NCBI GenBank assembly: GCA_017553815.1
Contig: JAFZJT010000140.1
Location: 1 to 22,635 of the forward strand
Origin: Clostridia bacterium
GTDB taxonomy: Bacteria; Bacillota_A; Clostridia; Christensenellales; CAG-138
Length of the DNA: 22,635 nt
Direction of reading: 5' to 3'
Within the stretch, counting starts at the first letter, position 1. Every line of letters starts with the position of its first letter. Under the pieces are notes generated by a model. That model was not told the DNA's origin, made no database searches, and was given only the letters and a program-made list of their open reading frames with translations. The translations under genes were made by a program, and so were the position numbers. Of this stretch, positions 1 to 7,753 are shown in pieces.

Positions 1-404
1 ACCAGACGGGGCACGGCCGGCTTTTTCGACGCAGGGCGAGTGCGAAGCGGAGTGAGCGAGCACGGAGACCCGAAGCGCGAAAAAGGACTCCCACCACCGG
101 CACCAAATAAACAGGGGGGCTTGCTCCCCTGTTTATTTGGCAGAATGAAGGAAGGGAGTCGAAGCCGAGCCCCGTCCGCCCTGTGGGCGCACCAGACGGG
201 GCACGGCCGGCTTTTTCGACGCAGGGCGAGTGCGAAGCGGAGTGAGCGAGCACGGAGACCCGAAGCGCGAAAAAGGACTCCCACCACCGGCACCAAATAA
301 ACAGGGGGGCTTGCGCCCCTGTTTATTTGGCAGAATGAAGGAAGGGAGTCGAAGCCGAGCCCCGTCCGCCCTGTGGGCGTACCAGACGGGGCACGGCCGG
401 CTTT
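1..404. repeat. 190-bp tandem repeat, about 2.1 copies
   Basis: Units run 1-190 and 191-380, with a third starting at 381 that matches only to about 404. The two full copies differ at few positions (T125 versus G315, C190 versus T380). Each unit contains a perfect 15-bp inverted repeat (103-117 with 126-140, 8-base loop). Across the unit boundary, 169-181 pairs with 185-189 and 195-202 (8 bp plus 5 bp, 5-base bulge, TGT loop), followed by CGGCCGGCTTTTT. That looks like a strong intrinsic terminator repeated once per unit. Open frames inside the repeat change little between copies and have no ribosome site, so I do not call genes here. The array probably continues left of the window. Confidence 0.9.
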
Positions 405-463
405 TGTCAAAAGGCGCAAAACGCCGTGCAAAGAACGGAAGCGAAGCGCCCAAAACGCCCGCG

Positions 464-492
464 TTGAAATCTTATCGCATTGTGTGTATAAT
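464..492 (+). promoter_or_regulatory. sigma-70-type promoter for the acetyltransferase gene
   Basis: TTGAAA at 464-469, a 17-base spacer and a perfect TATAAT at 487-492. It lies directly after the terminator-like repeats and about 50 bases before the first gene. Confidence 0.8.
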
Positions 493-552
493 ACCCGTAT
501 CCGGCTGCGGCGCGGTTTTTTGCGCAAATAAGTGGGATAAAAGGAAATGTCT

Positions 553-1422
553 ATGCTTAAAAAACTCGAAAACAACGAGATCGCAAACCATATCGACTAT
601 GCTTATTCGCTTGCGCTGGATCTGAAAAGATCTGCGTTCCCCACCTATTGCGACGGGATAAAGACCAAAGAGGATTTCACTCGGATCGCGATGGATGTTG
701 CGGAGGATAAATACCCGAATTCGGAGATACTGCTGTTTGTGCAGGAACGGATAAAGGGCTGGATACATTACTATATTGAGGACGGAGGAGAGTATCTGGG
801 ATTTGAAGCGTTCTGCATCGAAGAAAACACCGAGGACGCGATCGACGAGTTTTTGGACTATGCGCGTAAAAGGTATCCCTGCGTCGAAATCTATTTCGGT
901 TTTCCGAAGGAGAACGAGGCGGCGGTGCGCCATTTGAAAAGCAGGGGATTTACCGTCGGAGATGAAAGCAGTTTATTGGTATTCGATTTTGCCGAATACA
1001 TCGAGCAGGAGGAACAAGGCGGCGTGGAGGCGGTCAGCGCGGAAAACTGGACGGATTTTGCGGCGCTTCACACCGATGAAATGATGTACTGGAACGCCAA
1101 AAGGCTTGCAGATGCCTATTTCAGCACGGATCGCGGCGGCTGGAGGCTGTTTCTTTACCGACGGGAAGGCAAAGCGGTCGCAAACATCTATTACAAGCGC
1201 TATAGCGGCGACGGAATGACGGAGATATTCGGTATCGATCACAGGGACGAAGGCTTTGACGCGGATGCCGAAAGGGCTCTTTTGATCCGCGCGCTTAACG
1301 AAAGCAAGGCAAGCGGCACTGCGAATATGGTCTATTTTGCGGAGGCTGCGCGGGAACACGCCGTTTTAGACGAACTCGGCGCGCACTTCATAACGGACTA
1401 TATTTTGCTTTGGAATAAATAA
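553..1422 (+). CDS. two-domain GNAT-like N-acetyltransferase
   Basis: A 289-residue protein with two GNAT-like halves. The first half has the beta-strand/helix pattern ending in a run that contains AVRHLKSRGF, typical of the last GNAT motif (a neighbour-helix followed by 'GF'). The second half (about residues 165-289) repeats the fold and ends with a variant of the same motif (HAVLDELGAHF). Such proteins transfer an acetyl group from acetyl-CoA to an amine; the substrate cannot be read here. An ATG also occurs at 547, but AAAAGG at 539-544 lies only two bases before it, whereas it is 8 bases before 553, so I prefer 553. The gene has its own promoter and a downstream terminator, so it is monocistronic. 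Confidence 0.75.
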   Translation: MLKKLENNEIANHIDYAYSLALDLKRSAFPTYCDGIKTKEDFTRIAMDVAEDKYPNSEILLFVQERIKGWIHYYIEDGGEYLGFEAFCIEENTEDAIDEFLDYARKRYPCVEIYFGFPKENEAAVRHLKSRGFTVGDESSLLVFDFAEYIEQEEQGGVEAVSAENWTDFAALHTDEMMYWNAKRLADAYFSTDRGGWRLFLYRREGKAVANIYYKRYSGDGMTEIFGIDHRDEGFDADAERALLIRALNESKASGTANMVYFAEAAREHAVLDELGAHFITDYILLWNK

Positions 1423-1470
1423 AAACGCTGCCGCTGTTTCTATGCCGGAAGAATACCGGCGCGGAAATAT

Positions 1471-1491
1471 AACTCCGCACGGGGAGTTTTT
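1471..1491 (+). terminator. intrinsic terminator after the acetyltransferase gene
   Basis: AACTCC (1471-1476) pairs with GGAGTT (1483-1488), giving a run of five T. A second small hairpin, GCCGG/CCGGC (1444-1448 with 1456-1460), lies just upstream. Confidence 0.65.
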
Positions 1492-1522
1492 GAATCACAA
1501 TAGGCAAACTTTGAAAAAACGC

Positions 1523-1551
1523 TTGAAAAACGGTAATTAATGAGATAGAAT
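1523..1551 (+). promoter_or_regulatory. sigma-70-type promoter for the lipoprotein gene
   Basis: TTGAAA (1523-1528), 17-base spacer, TAGAAT (1546-1551). The spacing is ideal and the start codon follows about 49 bases later. Confidence 0.75.
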
Positions 1552-1599
1552 AAAGGCAAGGAATATATATGTGCAAACATATAATTTTGGAGGTGCGTT

Positions 1600-2289
1600 A
1601 TGAAAAAAATACTTATGGTCATCCTTGCGCTTTTAATGGTTGTCAGTTTAGTTGCCTGCGGCAAAACTAACAACAATAACAACAGCCAAGGCAACAACAA
1701 TTCCGCCAACCCAACAGGCGGCGGTTCACAGTCCGGAAACAATTCCGGAAGCAACGGTCAGTCCGGCAATACAACTCCCGAAGCGGCAAAACTGACAGGC
1801 AAACTCAATCTTATCAACCTTGACGACAGGGATTCGTCTGTACTGCGCGGAGTACGCATCAACGGGCTCAGCGTAGGCTCGGCCGATGGCTTCAATAGCA
1901 GAGAGTACTCCCTTACCGACGTTCGCTGCATTTTTGAACTGAACGAGTGGATCGAGTTTTACCCCGACACCGACGCGACCTACGGCATCAAGGTCTGGAT
2001 CCTCAAACATAGGGACGATCAGGAGTATTACAACACCTGCCAGTTCTCCGATCTGATGCCAAACTTTGCCAACTTCTGCGACCTGCACTACCCCGAGGAC
2101 GTGGAAGATCCCGGCAATTGGTATTGGGGCAATTTCTACCTGCATGAGGATGGATGCGAACCCGGCTATTACGATTTCGTTTTCACCTATGAAGGAAAAG
2201 CAATCGCTACCTTGCTCACCCGTTTCTATAAAGATGGAGAAATCTCCGCTAAATCCGACGCCGAGCTCGAAGCCCTTATGCACGAATAA
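1600..2289 (+). CDS. secreted lipoprotein with Asn/Gly/Ser-rich linker
   Basis: The 229-residue product begins with a classic lipoprotein signal: KK charge, a hydrophobic stretch, then the lipobox LVAC with Cys20 as the lipidated residue. A low-complexity linker rich in Asn, Gly and Ser follows (about residues 23-60), then a soluble domain of about 165 residues that I do not recognise. The start is supported by GGAGG eight bases upstream. The gene shares one base with the next start codon (TAATG), so the two are translationally coupled. It probably sits on the outer face of the membrane. Function unknown. Confidence 0.8.
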   Translation: MKKILMVILALLMVVSLVACGKTNNNNNSQGNNNSANPTGGGSQSGNNSGSNGQSGNTTPEAAKLTGKLNLINLDDRDSSVLRGVRINGLSVGSADGFNSREYSLTDVRCIFELNEWIEFYPDTDATYGIKVWILKHRDDQEYYNTCQFSDLMPNFANFCDLHYPEDVEDPGNWYWGNFYLHEDGCEPGYYDFVFTYEGKAIATLLTRFYKDGEISAKSDAELEALMHE

Positions 2290-2783
2290 TGAACGCTATG
2301 TTTGAAGAAAAGTTCATTCGGCTCGTTGAGGAAAACGACGGCTTTGAGTTTTATCAGGCGTATCGCAACGATGTCGACCATGTCCTCGGAGGCAAAGGCG
2401 ATACATATTGGTACGTCATAATGAAAAAAGGCAAGATGTCGGAAACATACATCGGCAAATACAGCGGCGGCAAGTGGGAAGATACGTATATCAAGGGCAG
2501 CGGCGAAAGCAAAAAGGAAAAGGCTATGCCCGACGGCAGCACGATAAAGCGCATTGCCGAAAAAGCGTATCTGATGCAGAACGAGAATTGGGTAACGAGG
2601 CGCACTCCGAAACCTATCGAAGACGCGCACCCGCGCTATCATTACGTTTACGGTTTCGGCGACAAGGGGCTGGACGTATCCGTGCAGTACGGCGTAACCA
2701 TCGCTTATTCCGATATCAAGGACGCCGATGCGGGATTTCATTTGAGATACCTTTACACAGGCTCCGATGTCGAATTACCGTAA
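2289..2783 (+). CDS. hypothetical soluble protein coupled to the lipoprotein
   Basis: A 164-residue protein without signal peptide or membrane segments, rich in charged and aromatic residues. The first ATG overlaps the stop of the lipoprotein gene by one base; an internal ATG at 2298 is an alternative start. I recognise no family. Overlap and shared strand place it in a two-gene operon closed by the terminator just downstream. The codon pattern matches its neighbours, which supports it as a real gene. Confidence 0.65.
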   Translation: MNAMFEEKFIRLVEENDGFEFYQAYRNDVDHVLGGKGDTYWYVIMKKGKMSETYIGKYSGGKWEDTYIKGSGESKKEKAMPDGSTIKRIAEKAYLMQNENWVTRRTPKPIEDAHPRYHYVYGFGDKGLDVSVQYGVTIAYSDIKDADAGFHLRYLYTGSDVELP

Positions 2784-2789
2784 TGCTTT

Positions 2790-2815
2790 GGGGACGGGTA
2801 AAACCGTCCCCGTTT
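2790..2815 (+). terminator. terminator-like hairpin
   Basis: GGGGACGG (2790-2797) pairs perfectly with CCGTCCCC (2804-2811) around a 6-base loop, followed by a short GTTT run. Strong stem, weak T-tract. Confidence 0.6.
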
Positions 2816-2847
2816 GCAAATGTCGGCAAATAGAAAAAGAGTAAAAA

Positions 2848-3396
2848 ATGAAACTGGTATTTATAATCGGAAGCGGGGCGGTGGGCAAGATGACCGTCGG
2901 ACAGGAACTTATGAAGATCACCGACCTGAGCCTCTTTCATAATCATATGACGATCGAGCCCGTGATCGAGGTGTTCGGATACTACGACCCACAGACGATC
3001 GCGGAACTGCGCGAGGTATTCTTCACCCGATTTGCGGCGTCAAACAACTATGGGATGATATTTACCTATATGTGGGCGTTCGATCAGCAGTCTGATTGGG
3101 ACTATGTCGCGCACATCAAGGAGATATTCGCACCGTACAACACCGATTTTTACTGCGTTGAACTGATCGCGCCGGAGGAGATAAGGCTCAAGCGAAACGC
3201 GACGGCGAACAGGCGCAAACACAAACCGTCCAAAGCGGACGAGGCGTTTTCACGCGAACGCATCCACGCGGAGAAAAAGTACCGCCTTGTAAGCCGCGAT
3301 GGCGAAGCGCCGTTTGAAAACTATCTTAGGCTCGACAACTCAAACATCACCGCAAGCGAAGCGGCGCAGATAATAAAAAAGACCTTTGCTCTGTAA
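2848..3396 (+). CDS. P-loop kinase-like protein (shikimate-kinase-like fold)
   Basis: A 182-residue protein opening with a Walker A loop, GSGAVGKMT (residues 8-16), then the LFHNHMTIE segment characteristic of a family of small AAA/P-loop phosphotransferase-like proteins. A basic lid-like stretch (RLKRNATANRRKHK, about residues 112-125) follows. It probably binds ATP and phosphorylates a small molecule; the substrate is unknown. The ribosome site is weak (AAGAG nine bases upstream). The stop codon lies inside the left arm of a downstream inverted repeat. Confidence 0.7.
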   Translation: MKLVFIIGSGAVGKMTVGQELMKITDLSLFHNHMTIEPVIEVFGYYDPQTIAELREVFFTRFAASNNYGMIFTYMWAFDQQSDWDYVAHIKEIFAPYNTDFYCVELIAPEEIRLKRNATANRRKHKPSKADEAFSRERIHAEKKYRLVSRDGEAPFENYLRLDNSNITASEAAQIIKKTFAL

Positions 3397-3553
3397 GCGC
3401 GGATGGCGTTATTTGACCTCGGCGCCTCTTGCGGAGGGCGGGCGCTTACGCTGTGATAGATGGCAATATAAAAGGAGAATGGGATCGCGGGTTATGCCCG
3501 ATTGAGATTCCCTTTCATTGCAGTTTTACGGTCTGTTTATTCTATATTATCTA
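3393..3553 (+). other. gene-poor spacer with inverted repeats
   Basis: GTAAGCGC (3393-3400) pairs perfectly with GCGCTTAC (3442-3449), enclosing a smaller GC-rich hairpin. The repeat begins in the stop codon of the upstream gene. A second hairpin, CGGG/CCCG (3488-3491 with 3497-3500), lies within a weaker outer stem. Neither has a convincing T-tract. They may be RNA 3'-end structures. Confidence 0.4.
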
Positions 3554-3582
3554 TTGATTTTGCCTGCCGAATGTGTTAGAAT
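3554..3582 (+). promoter_or_regulatory. sigma-70-type promoter for the channel gene
   Basis: TTGATT (3554-3559), 17-base spacer and TAGAAT (3577-3582) with an upstream TG, giving an extended -10 (TGTTAGAAT). Confidence 0.7.
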
Positions 3583-3629
3583 CATAGTGATAACAGCGGG
3601 GGACAACCCCGAAAAAACGGGAGGAGTTT

Positions 3630-4517
3630 ATGAATACAAGCAAGTCTGCGATAATTCGGCTCATCGTTTGTGCAGTGATCCTTGCGATACTGATCCCGCT
3701 CGGCTTTTTGACCAAGGCGTTCAATATTGAGGAACTGAAGGCGATCAAGATCGATGTGGCTGTCATCTGGAAACTCGTCATAATGATCCTCTGTGTCATC
3801 ACGGTCGAAGCGCTGATCGTACTGCTCCTCAGCATTCCGAAGCCGAAAAATCACCGCGCCCGTTCGATCCTTTCAATAGTATCGAGCCTGATGAAATATG
3901 TCGCGTTCATAATCATTCTTTGCTGGGGTCTTTCGATAATCGGCGTCAATGTTTCGACGATCGTAGCGAGCGTCGGGATCGTTGCACTCATCGTAGGTTT
4001 CAGCGCCGAGAGCCTGATCGCGGACGTCGTTACAGGCGCTTTTATGATCTTTGAAAACCAGTACAACGTAGGCGATATCGTGGAGATAGACGGCTTCCGC
4101 GGCACGGTTACCTCCATCGGCATCAGGACGACCTGTATCACCGATCCGGGCGACAATGTCAAGATCGTCAACAATTCCGCGATGAAGAACATCCTGAACC
4201 GTTCGGATAAACTCTCGCGTTCGATCAGCAATATCGCGATCCCGTACGGAACGGATCTCGAAAAACTCGAAGCGAGCATTCCCGAACTTATGCAGTCGAT
4301 CTTTGAAGCGCATCAGGACGTTATGAAGACCGCTCCGATCTATCTTGGCGTGCAGGAACTCGCGGAAAGTTCGATCGTGCTGCGCTTTGTTGTCAACGTT
4401 GATGAAAAGGATATCTACTCCGGCGCACGTATACTCAATCACGACCTGCTGCTCGGTTTCCGTAGGCTGGGAGTGGAGTGCCCGTTCCCGCAGGTGGACG
4501 TCCATACGGACAGGTAA
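3630..4517 (+). CDS. MscS-family mechanosensitive ion channel
   Basis: A 295-residue small MscS-type protein. Three hydrophobic segments (about residues 8-28, 47-70 and 84-130) precede the family core. The last carries the Gly/Ala-rich pore helix followed by SAESLIADVVTGAFMIFE. The QYNVGDIVEIDGFRGTV block that follows is the hallmark of the MscS beta domain, and a mixed alpha/beta vestibule completes the protein. In this family, membrane tension opens the pore to release solutes during osmotic downshock. GGGAGGAG lies 5 bases before the start. The next gene starts 31 bases downstream, so they may be cotranscribed. Confidence 0.93.
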   Translation: MNTSKSAIIRLIVCAVILAILIPLGFLTKAFNIEELKAIKIDVAVIWKLVIMILCVITVEALIVLLLSIPKPKNHRARSILSIVSSLMKYVAFIIILCWGLSIIGVNVSTIVASVGIVALIVGFSAESLIADVVTGAFMIFENQYNVGDIVEIDGFRGTVTSIGIRTTCITDPGDNVKIVNNSAMKNILNRSDKLSRSISNIAIPYGTDLEKLEASIPELMQSIFEAHQDVMKTAPIYLGVQELAESSIVLRFVVNVDEKDIYSGARILNHDLLLGFRRLGVECPFPQVDVHTDR

Positions 4518-4548
4518 AGCGCATTGATCGGAAGGAGGGGAGCAGCGG

Positions 4549-5556
4549 ATGGATCATGACCTTATCGGAAGTGAATACAGCCTGCCGCCCGAAGAGTATA
4601 AACTTCCGCCGGAAGACAGGTCCATGCCGGACAATGAGTTCAGCGGGTACCAGGCTCCCACGCGCGCGGAAGAAAAGGACCGTCATAGCATAGTAAAGCG
4701 ACTCGTTTTGATGCCGATAGCGGCGTCCATCTCAGCCGCCGCGCTGTTTTTTTCGGCGCTCGGCAGCGATCCGCTCGGCAACGATTTTCTTGTGAGCGGT
4801 CTTGTTTCGGCAAACAGCGAAACGCCCGTCGCTGCGTCTGCGCCACGCGGCACCGAAGCCCCGACTGCGGTCCCGACGGAGAAGCCGACGGACGATTGGA
4901 ACGACACGTTCCCGATTTTGCCGAATCTCGATCCGGATACCGCGGGCGAGTACGCGTGGAGCGGACAGGGCTCGGAGGAATATGTCCGATTGGTGCTGCC
5001 GGGAGATAACGACTATACCTATCTTGAGATCGGCACCGTGTGGGAAAGGTTCGGCTATACGCTCGGCTCTGCGCCCGGCGCGAGTTATGACCTTGCATCC
5101 AATACTTTGACGCTCGAAAACTTCACCTGCGATATTCTGGACGTCAATTTGATGGGCAACGGTTTTAAACTCAAACTCATCGGCACAAACCGCATCGGAA
5201 ATATCGTGATCTGGGGCGCGATGTACGGCGGCAGCCTGACGATCACCGGAAACGGCACGCTGTATGTGAACGAAAATGGCACAGGCATCGGCATCTGCCT
5301 CAATGCGGAATTGAGCCAAAGCTGTCTTATGATCGACAGGGAGGCGACGGTGGAGGTCTGGGGCGATCAGGCGATCTATATCTCGGAAACGTCAATGGCC
5401 GAAGCGGTCCAATGCCTCAAACCGATCGAAACGATCGGCGGCGAAGGCGGGATACTGAGCAGGGGGACAGACGACGGGAACTCCATATTCGATTATTCGA
5501 TATTGGATAATAACGGCGCACCGGCCGCGTATGTGCGCTTCGCGCCGCGAACTTGA
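4549..5556 (+). CDS. membrane-anchored surface protein with beta-strand-rich C-terminal domain
   Basis: A 335-residue protein with a charged, Pro-rich cytoplasmic N-terminus (about 1-44) and one transmembrane segment (about 47-68). A Pro/Thr/Ala-rich linker (about 85-115) leads to an extracellular domain of about 190 residues made of short beta-strand repeats with many Asn-Gly-Thr turns. The pattern resembles the carbohydrate-binding-annotated surface proteins common in Clostridia, but I cannot identify a ligand site. AGGAGGGG lies about 10 bases before ATG. Its position 31 bases after the channel gene suggests cotranscription. Exact function unknown. Confidence 0.7.
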   Translation: MDHDLIGSEYSLPPEEYKLPPEDRSMPDNEFSGYQAPTRAEEKDRHSIVKRLVLMPIAASISAAALFFSALGSDPLGNDFLVSGLVSANSETPVAASAPRGTEAPTAVPTEKPTDDWNDTFPILPNLDPDTAGEYAWSGQGSEEYVRLVLPGDNDYTYLEIGTVWERFGYTLGSAPGASYDLASNTLTLENFTCDILDVNLMGNGFKLKLIGTNRIGNIVIWGAMYGGSLTITGNGTLYVNENGTGIGICLNAELSQSCLMIDREATVEVWGDQAIYISETSMAEAVQCLKPIETIGGEGGILSRGTDDGNSIFDYSILDNNGAPAAYVRFAPRT

Positions 5557-6150
5557 AGTTCGGATAGCGCCACGGATTTCGCCATTCAAGTCCCTTCATT
5601 GAAAAATGCCATAGAAAAAGATTTTTTGGTTTTTCAAGGTTGGAGTTGAACTCCCGTAACCGCATGACGTCTTACTAAACCGCTTGTATTCTGCATTCTA
5701 TTATTCTGATCAAGTTGCACTCTGAGTTCAACAATGAAACAAGGCAAGAACGGAAACAAAGCTCTGTTTTTCCAACAAACAAGAAGGTTTTTCACTCAAT
5801 TCAAATTAGACAAGGGGGTTCGGATAGTAAAGGTTTTTCGGTTTCGATTTATGTTTTGAACTTTTTTGATTTTCGTGTCCAATTTGAAAACAAAAAACGA
5901 CAGCCAGAAAACTCATATAAGACAAGCAAAAACAATGAATCACCGTTTGTTGTCCAACCCAGAGGGTTCAGATCCCGAACGGTGATTCATCGGATTTTTG
6001 CGGTGGGAGTTGAACCCTCGCAAGTCCGCAAAAGTGTGGTAGTGCCGCGTAGCCGTTGTGAGCGCGTTTACAAGCGAACAGGCGCAGCAAACGAGGACTT
6101 TTGCGGAAAGGAGGAGCGATGAAGTGAGTGATAGATGGCTTTTTTGAAAC
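5557..6150. other. gene-poor stretch rich in inverted repeats and T-arm-like motifs
   Basis: I see no convincing gene. It holds a GGAGTT/AACTCC palindrome (5642-5654) and a 13-bp inverted repeat (5935-5947 with 5978-5990) enclosing a 5-bp inner stem, AACCC/GGGTT (5956-5960 with 5964-5968). TTTTGCGG occurs at 5996-6003 and 6099-6106 and CCGCAAAA at 6026-6033, so the middle element can pair with either flank. Three places match the tRNA T-loop pattern GTTCRANNC: minus strand near 5646-5654, plus strand near 5965-5975 and minus strand near 6006-6016. No full tRNA cloverleaf can be drawn. AAAGGAGG at 6107-6114 precedes only a two-codon frame. Confidence 0.6.
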
Positions 6151-6188
6151 AAAAAAGTCGTCGCGAACGATACGAAATCCGCGACGAC
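6151..6188 (-). terminator. minus-strand intrinsic terminator
   Basis: A 9-bp GC-rich stem (6157-6165 with 6180-6188, 14-base loop). Read on the minus strand it is followed directly by six T (6156-6151). It implies a minus-strand transcript arriving from the right, although no solid gene is visible there. Confidence 0.65.
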
Positions 6189-6410
6189 GTGTGTTATCTT
6201 AAGTAGAAGAAAAAATGCTATAGTCACCACGCAAATGGCAATAATAGCATTTATTCGTTTTAATACTTTCTTTTTAGCCATTATAGAACTCATCTGCTCT
6301 CAATACTCATATCCTGCATAGATTGTTTGGACAGATAGTAATTATAGTATCCAATAACTACTATCTTACTTACATAGACAACATTTTCTAATGCTTGGTC
6401 ACATCCGCTG

Positions 6411-6439
6411 TTAACTTTTTTTACCAATCATGTTAAAAT
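6411..6439 (+). promoter_or_regulatory. promoter for the sigma/anti-sigma operon
   Basis: TTAACT (6411-6416), 17-base spacer, TAAAAT (6434-6439) with an upstream TG (extended -10). An 8-bp inverted repeat (6333-6340 with 6359-6366) lies 45 bases upstream and could be an operator. Confidence 0.65.
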
Positions 6440-6539
6440 GTCAATCGGATTGCTCTATTCTATCCAAAACTCTGTGACCATTCATCTTTTTTTGTTGTCT
6501 ATTAAGGTGAACCGGTTCATTACTCGAAGGGAGATGTTC

Positions 6540-7112
6540 ATGGGCGAACATGCAACAGATAATCAAATAATTGAATTGTTCTTTTCTCGCAATAACGATG
6601 CGCTGATTAGAACAGACGAGAAATACGGTGTTTATTGTCGCACGATATCGCTCCGAATACTTAACGACTCCCAGGATGTGGAGGAATGTATAAACGATAT
6701 GCTTTATCAAGCGTGGAACTCAATCCCGCCGACGCGTCCAAATTCCTTAAAAGCCTATTTGGGAAAGGTTATCCGCAACATTTCCCTAAACAAGCTCAAG
6801 CATAGCAACCGACAAAAACGCGCTGCCAATGAATGCTCAGTAGCATTTGAAGAGCTTGAAAATGTTTTGACGGCAGCTCATAATTCGGTAGATGAGCATT
6901 TGGAAGCTATGGCTTTGAGTAAAGCTATCAACGCATTTCTTGATAACCAAAGCGCTCAAAACCGCAAGGTTTTTATTGCAAGATACTGGTATTTTGAACC
7001 GGTAAGCAGTATCGCAAAAAACCTCGGAATATCTGATAGCAAAACAAAAATGATCCTCTTGAGAATGAGGAACTCACTCAAAGATTATTTGAAAGATGAA
7101 GGAGTATTATAA
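6540..7112 (+). CDS. RNA polymerase sigma factor, ECF-like
   Basis: A 190-residue protein with the two-domain layout of ECF sigma factors. Region 2 covers about residues 8-82, with a variant of the core -10-binding helix (DSQDVEECINDMLYQAW). Region 4 is the C-terminal helix-turn-helix (about 135-185; the core reads EPVSSIAKNLGISDSKTK). The open frame extends upstream to 6438, but that ATG overlaps the -10 promoter element. AAGGGAG at 6527-6533 sits 6 bases before the ATG at 6540, which I choose. The stop overlaps the next start by one base. It likely directs polymerase to promoters of this locus and is held by the membrane protein encoded next. Confidence 0.85.
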   Translation: MGEHATDNQIIELFFSRNNDALIRTDEKYGVYCRTISLRILNDSQDVEECINDMLYQAWNSIPPTRPNSLKAYLGKVIRNISLNKLKHSNRQKRAANECSVAFEELENVLTAAHNSVDEHLEAMALSKAINAFLDNQSAQNRKVFIARYWYFEPVSSIAKNLGISDSKTKMILLRMRNSLKDYLKDEGVL

Positions 7113-7753
7113 TGAATACAAGAATACTTGCAGATGCAATAACGAACATTCGGGACGAATATGTGCTCGAATATGATCCTACGGATGCTGTTCGGATGAC
7201 ACATTCTAAAAAAAGCCCCGTTTGGAAAAACAGATGGCTGCAAATAGCGGCATGCTTTATCGCTATGTTGGCAATAGCGGCAGTATTGCCCCACATGCTG
7301 AAAAAAGCGGGAAATGAGTTTAAGATGGATTCATTCGCTTCTTATGAGCAGTTCGCAGAGGCATTCGCTGATGCTGATTTGATCAAAAACCTGAAGGATA
7401 CAAATGAGTATGAGCTCGAATACTTTGGCAGCTACGAATCAAACAACAAGTCACACCGGGACGGTGAATACGATACCTATTTTGTTGTTCTGCATTCCAA
7501 GGATCGGGTTGTTGCCGAGATAACCATCGAGCCAAACGGCAAGGAGGAAACCCTCAATAATACCGTTGAGAATCATTCTTTGAGCAAGGTGGTTTCTATC
7601 GACAATACTGCTGTAAACTATGGTCTTAACGAAGATGAAGATTGTTGGGAAGCCGTCTTCCGCTATGGCGAAGATAACTATTCGATCCAGTTTTACCATA
7701 ACAGCGAAACTGCTTTAGAGAAGCTTCTTCACAACCTATTGAGCATCAAATAG
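7112..7753 (+). CDS. probable membrane anti-sigma factor
   Basis: A 213-residue protein with a cytoplasmic N-terminus of about 45 residues, a single transmembrane segment (about 46-63, LQIAACFIAMLAIAAVL) and an extracytoplasmic domain of about 150 residues. Placement directly after the sigma gene with a one-base overlap, plus this topology, is the standard arrangement for an anti-sigma factor; I do not see a Zn-binding anti-sigma motif. The last codons form the left arm of the hairpin that begins the next unit, so its 3' end is also part of a regulatory structure. The functional call rests on context and topology, not on a motif. Confidence 0.65.
   Translation: MNTRILADAITNIRDEYVLEYDPTDAVRMTHSKKSPVWKNRWLQIAACFIAMLAIAAVLPHMLKKAGNEFKMDSFASYEQFAEAFADADLIKNLKDTNEYELEYFGSYESNNKSHRDGEYDTYFVVLHSKDRVVAEITIEPNGKEETLNNTVENHSLSKVVSIDNTAVNYGLNEDEDCWEAVFRYGEDNYSIQFYHNSETALEKLLHNLLSIK

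Noticed and set aside
40..625. Open frames on both strands within the 190-bp repeats
   Set aside because: They repeat with the tandem unit, have no ribosome site, and run through strong hairpins and the promoter at 464-492.
3518..3730. 70-codon plus-strand frame ahead of the channel gene
   Set aside because: It runs through the promoter at 3554-3582 and into the channel gene in another frame, with no ribosome site.
5995..6060. Minus-strand tRNA
   Set aside because: Only a T-arm-like segment and a closing stem are present; no D arm, anticodon arm or CCA end can be folded.
5715..6122. 135-codon plus-strand frame
   Set aside because: It crosses several inverted repeats, has no ribosome site and no recognisable domain.
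5940..6293. 117-codon minus-strand frame with a hydrophobic N-terminus
   Set aside because: It runs through a strong minus-strand terminator and repeat structures and has no clear ribosome site. A shorter true peptide ending elsewhere cannot be excluded.
6438..6539. Upstream extension of the sigma factor
   Set aside because: The ATG at 6438 lies in the -10 element; AAGGGAG clearly serves 6540.
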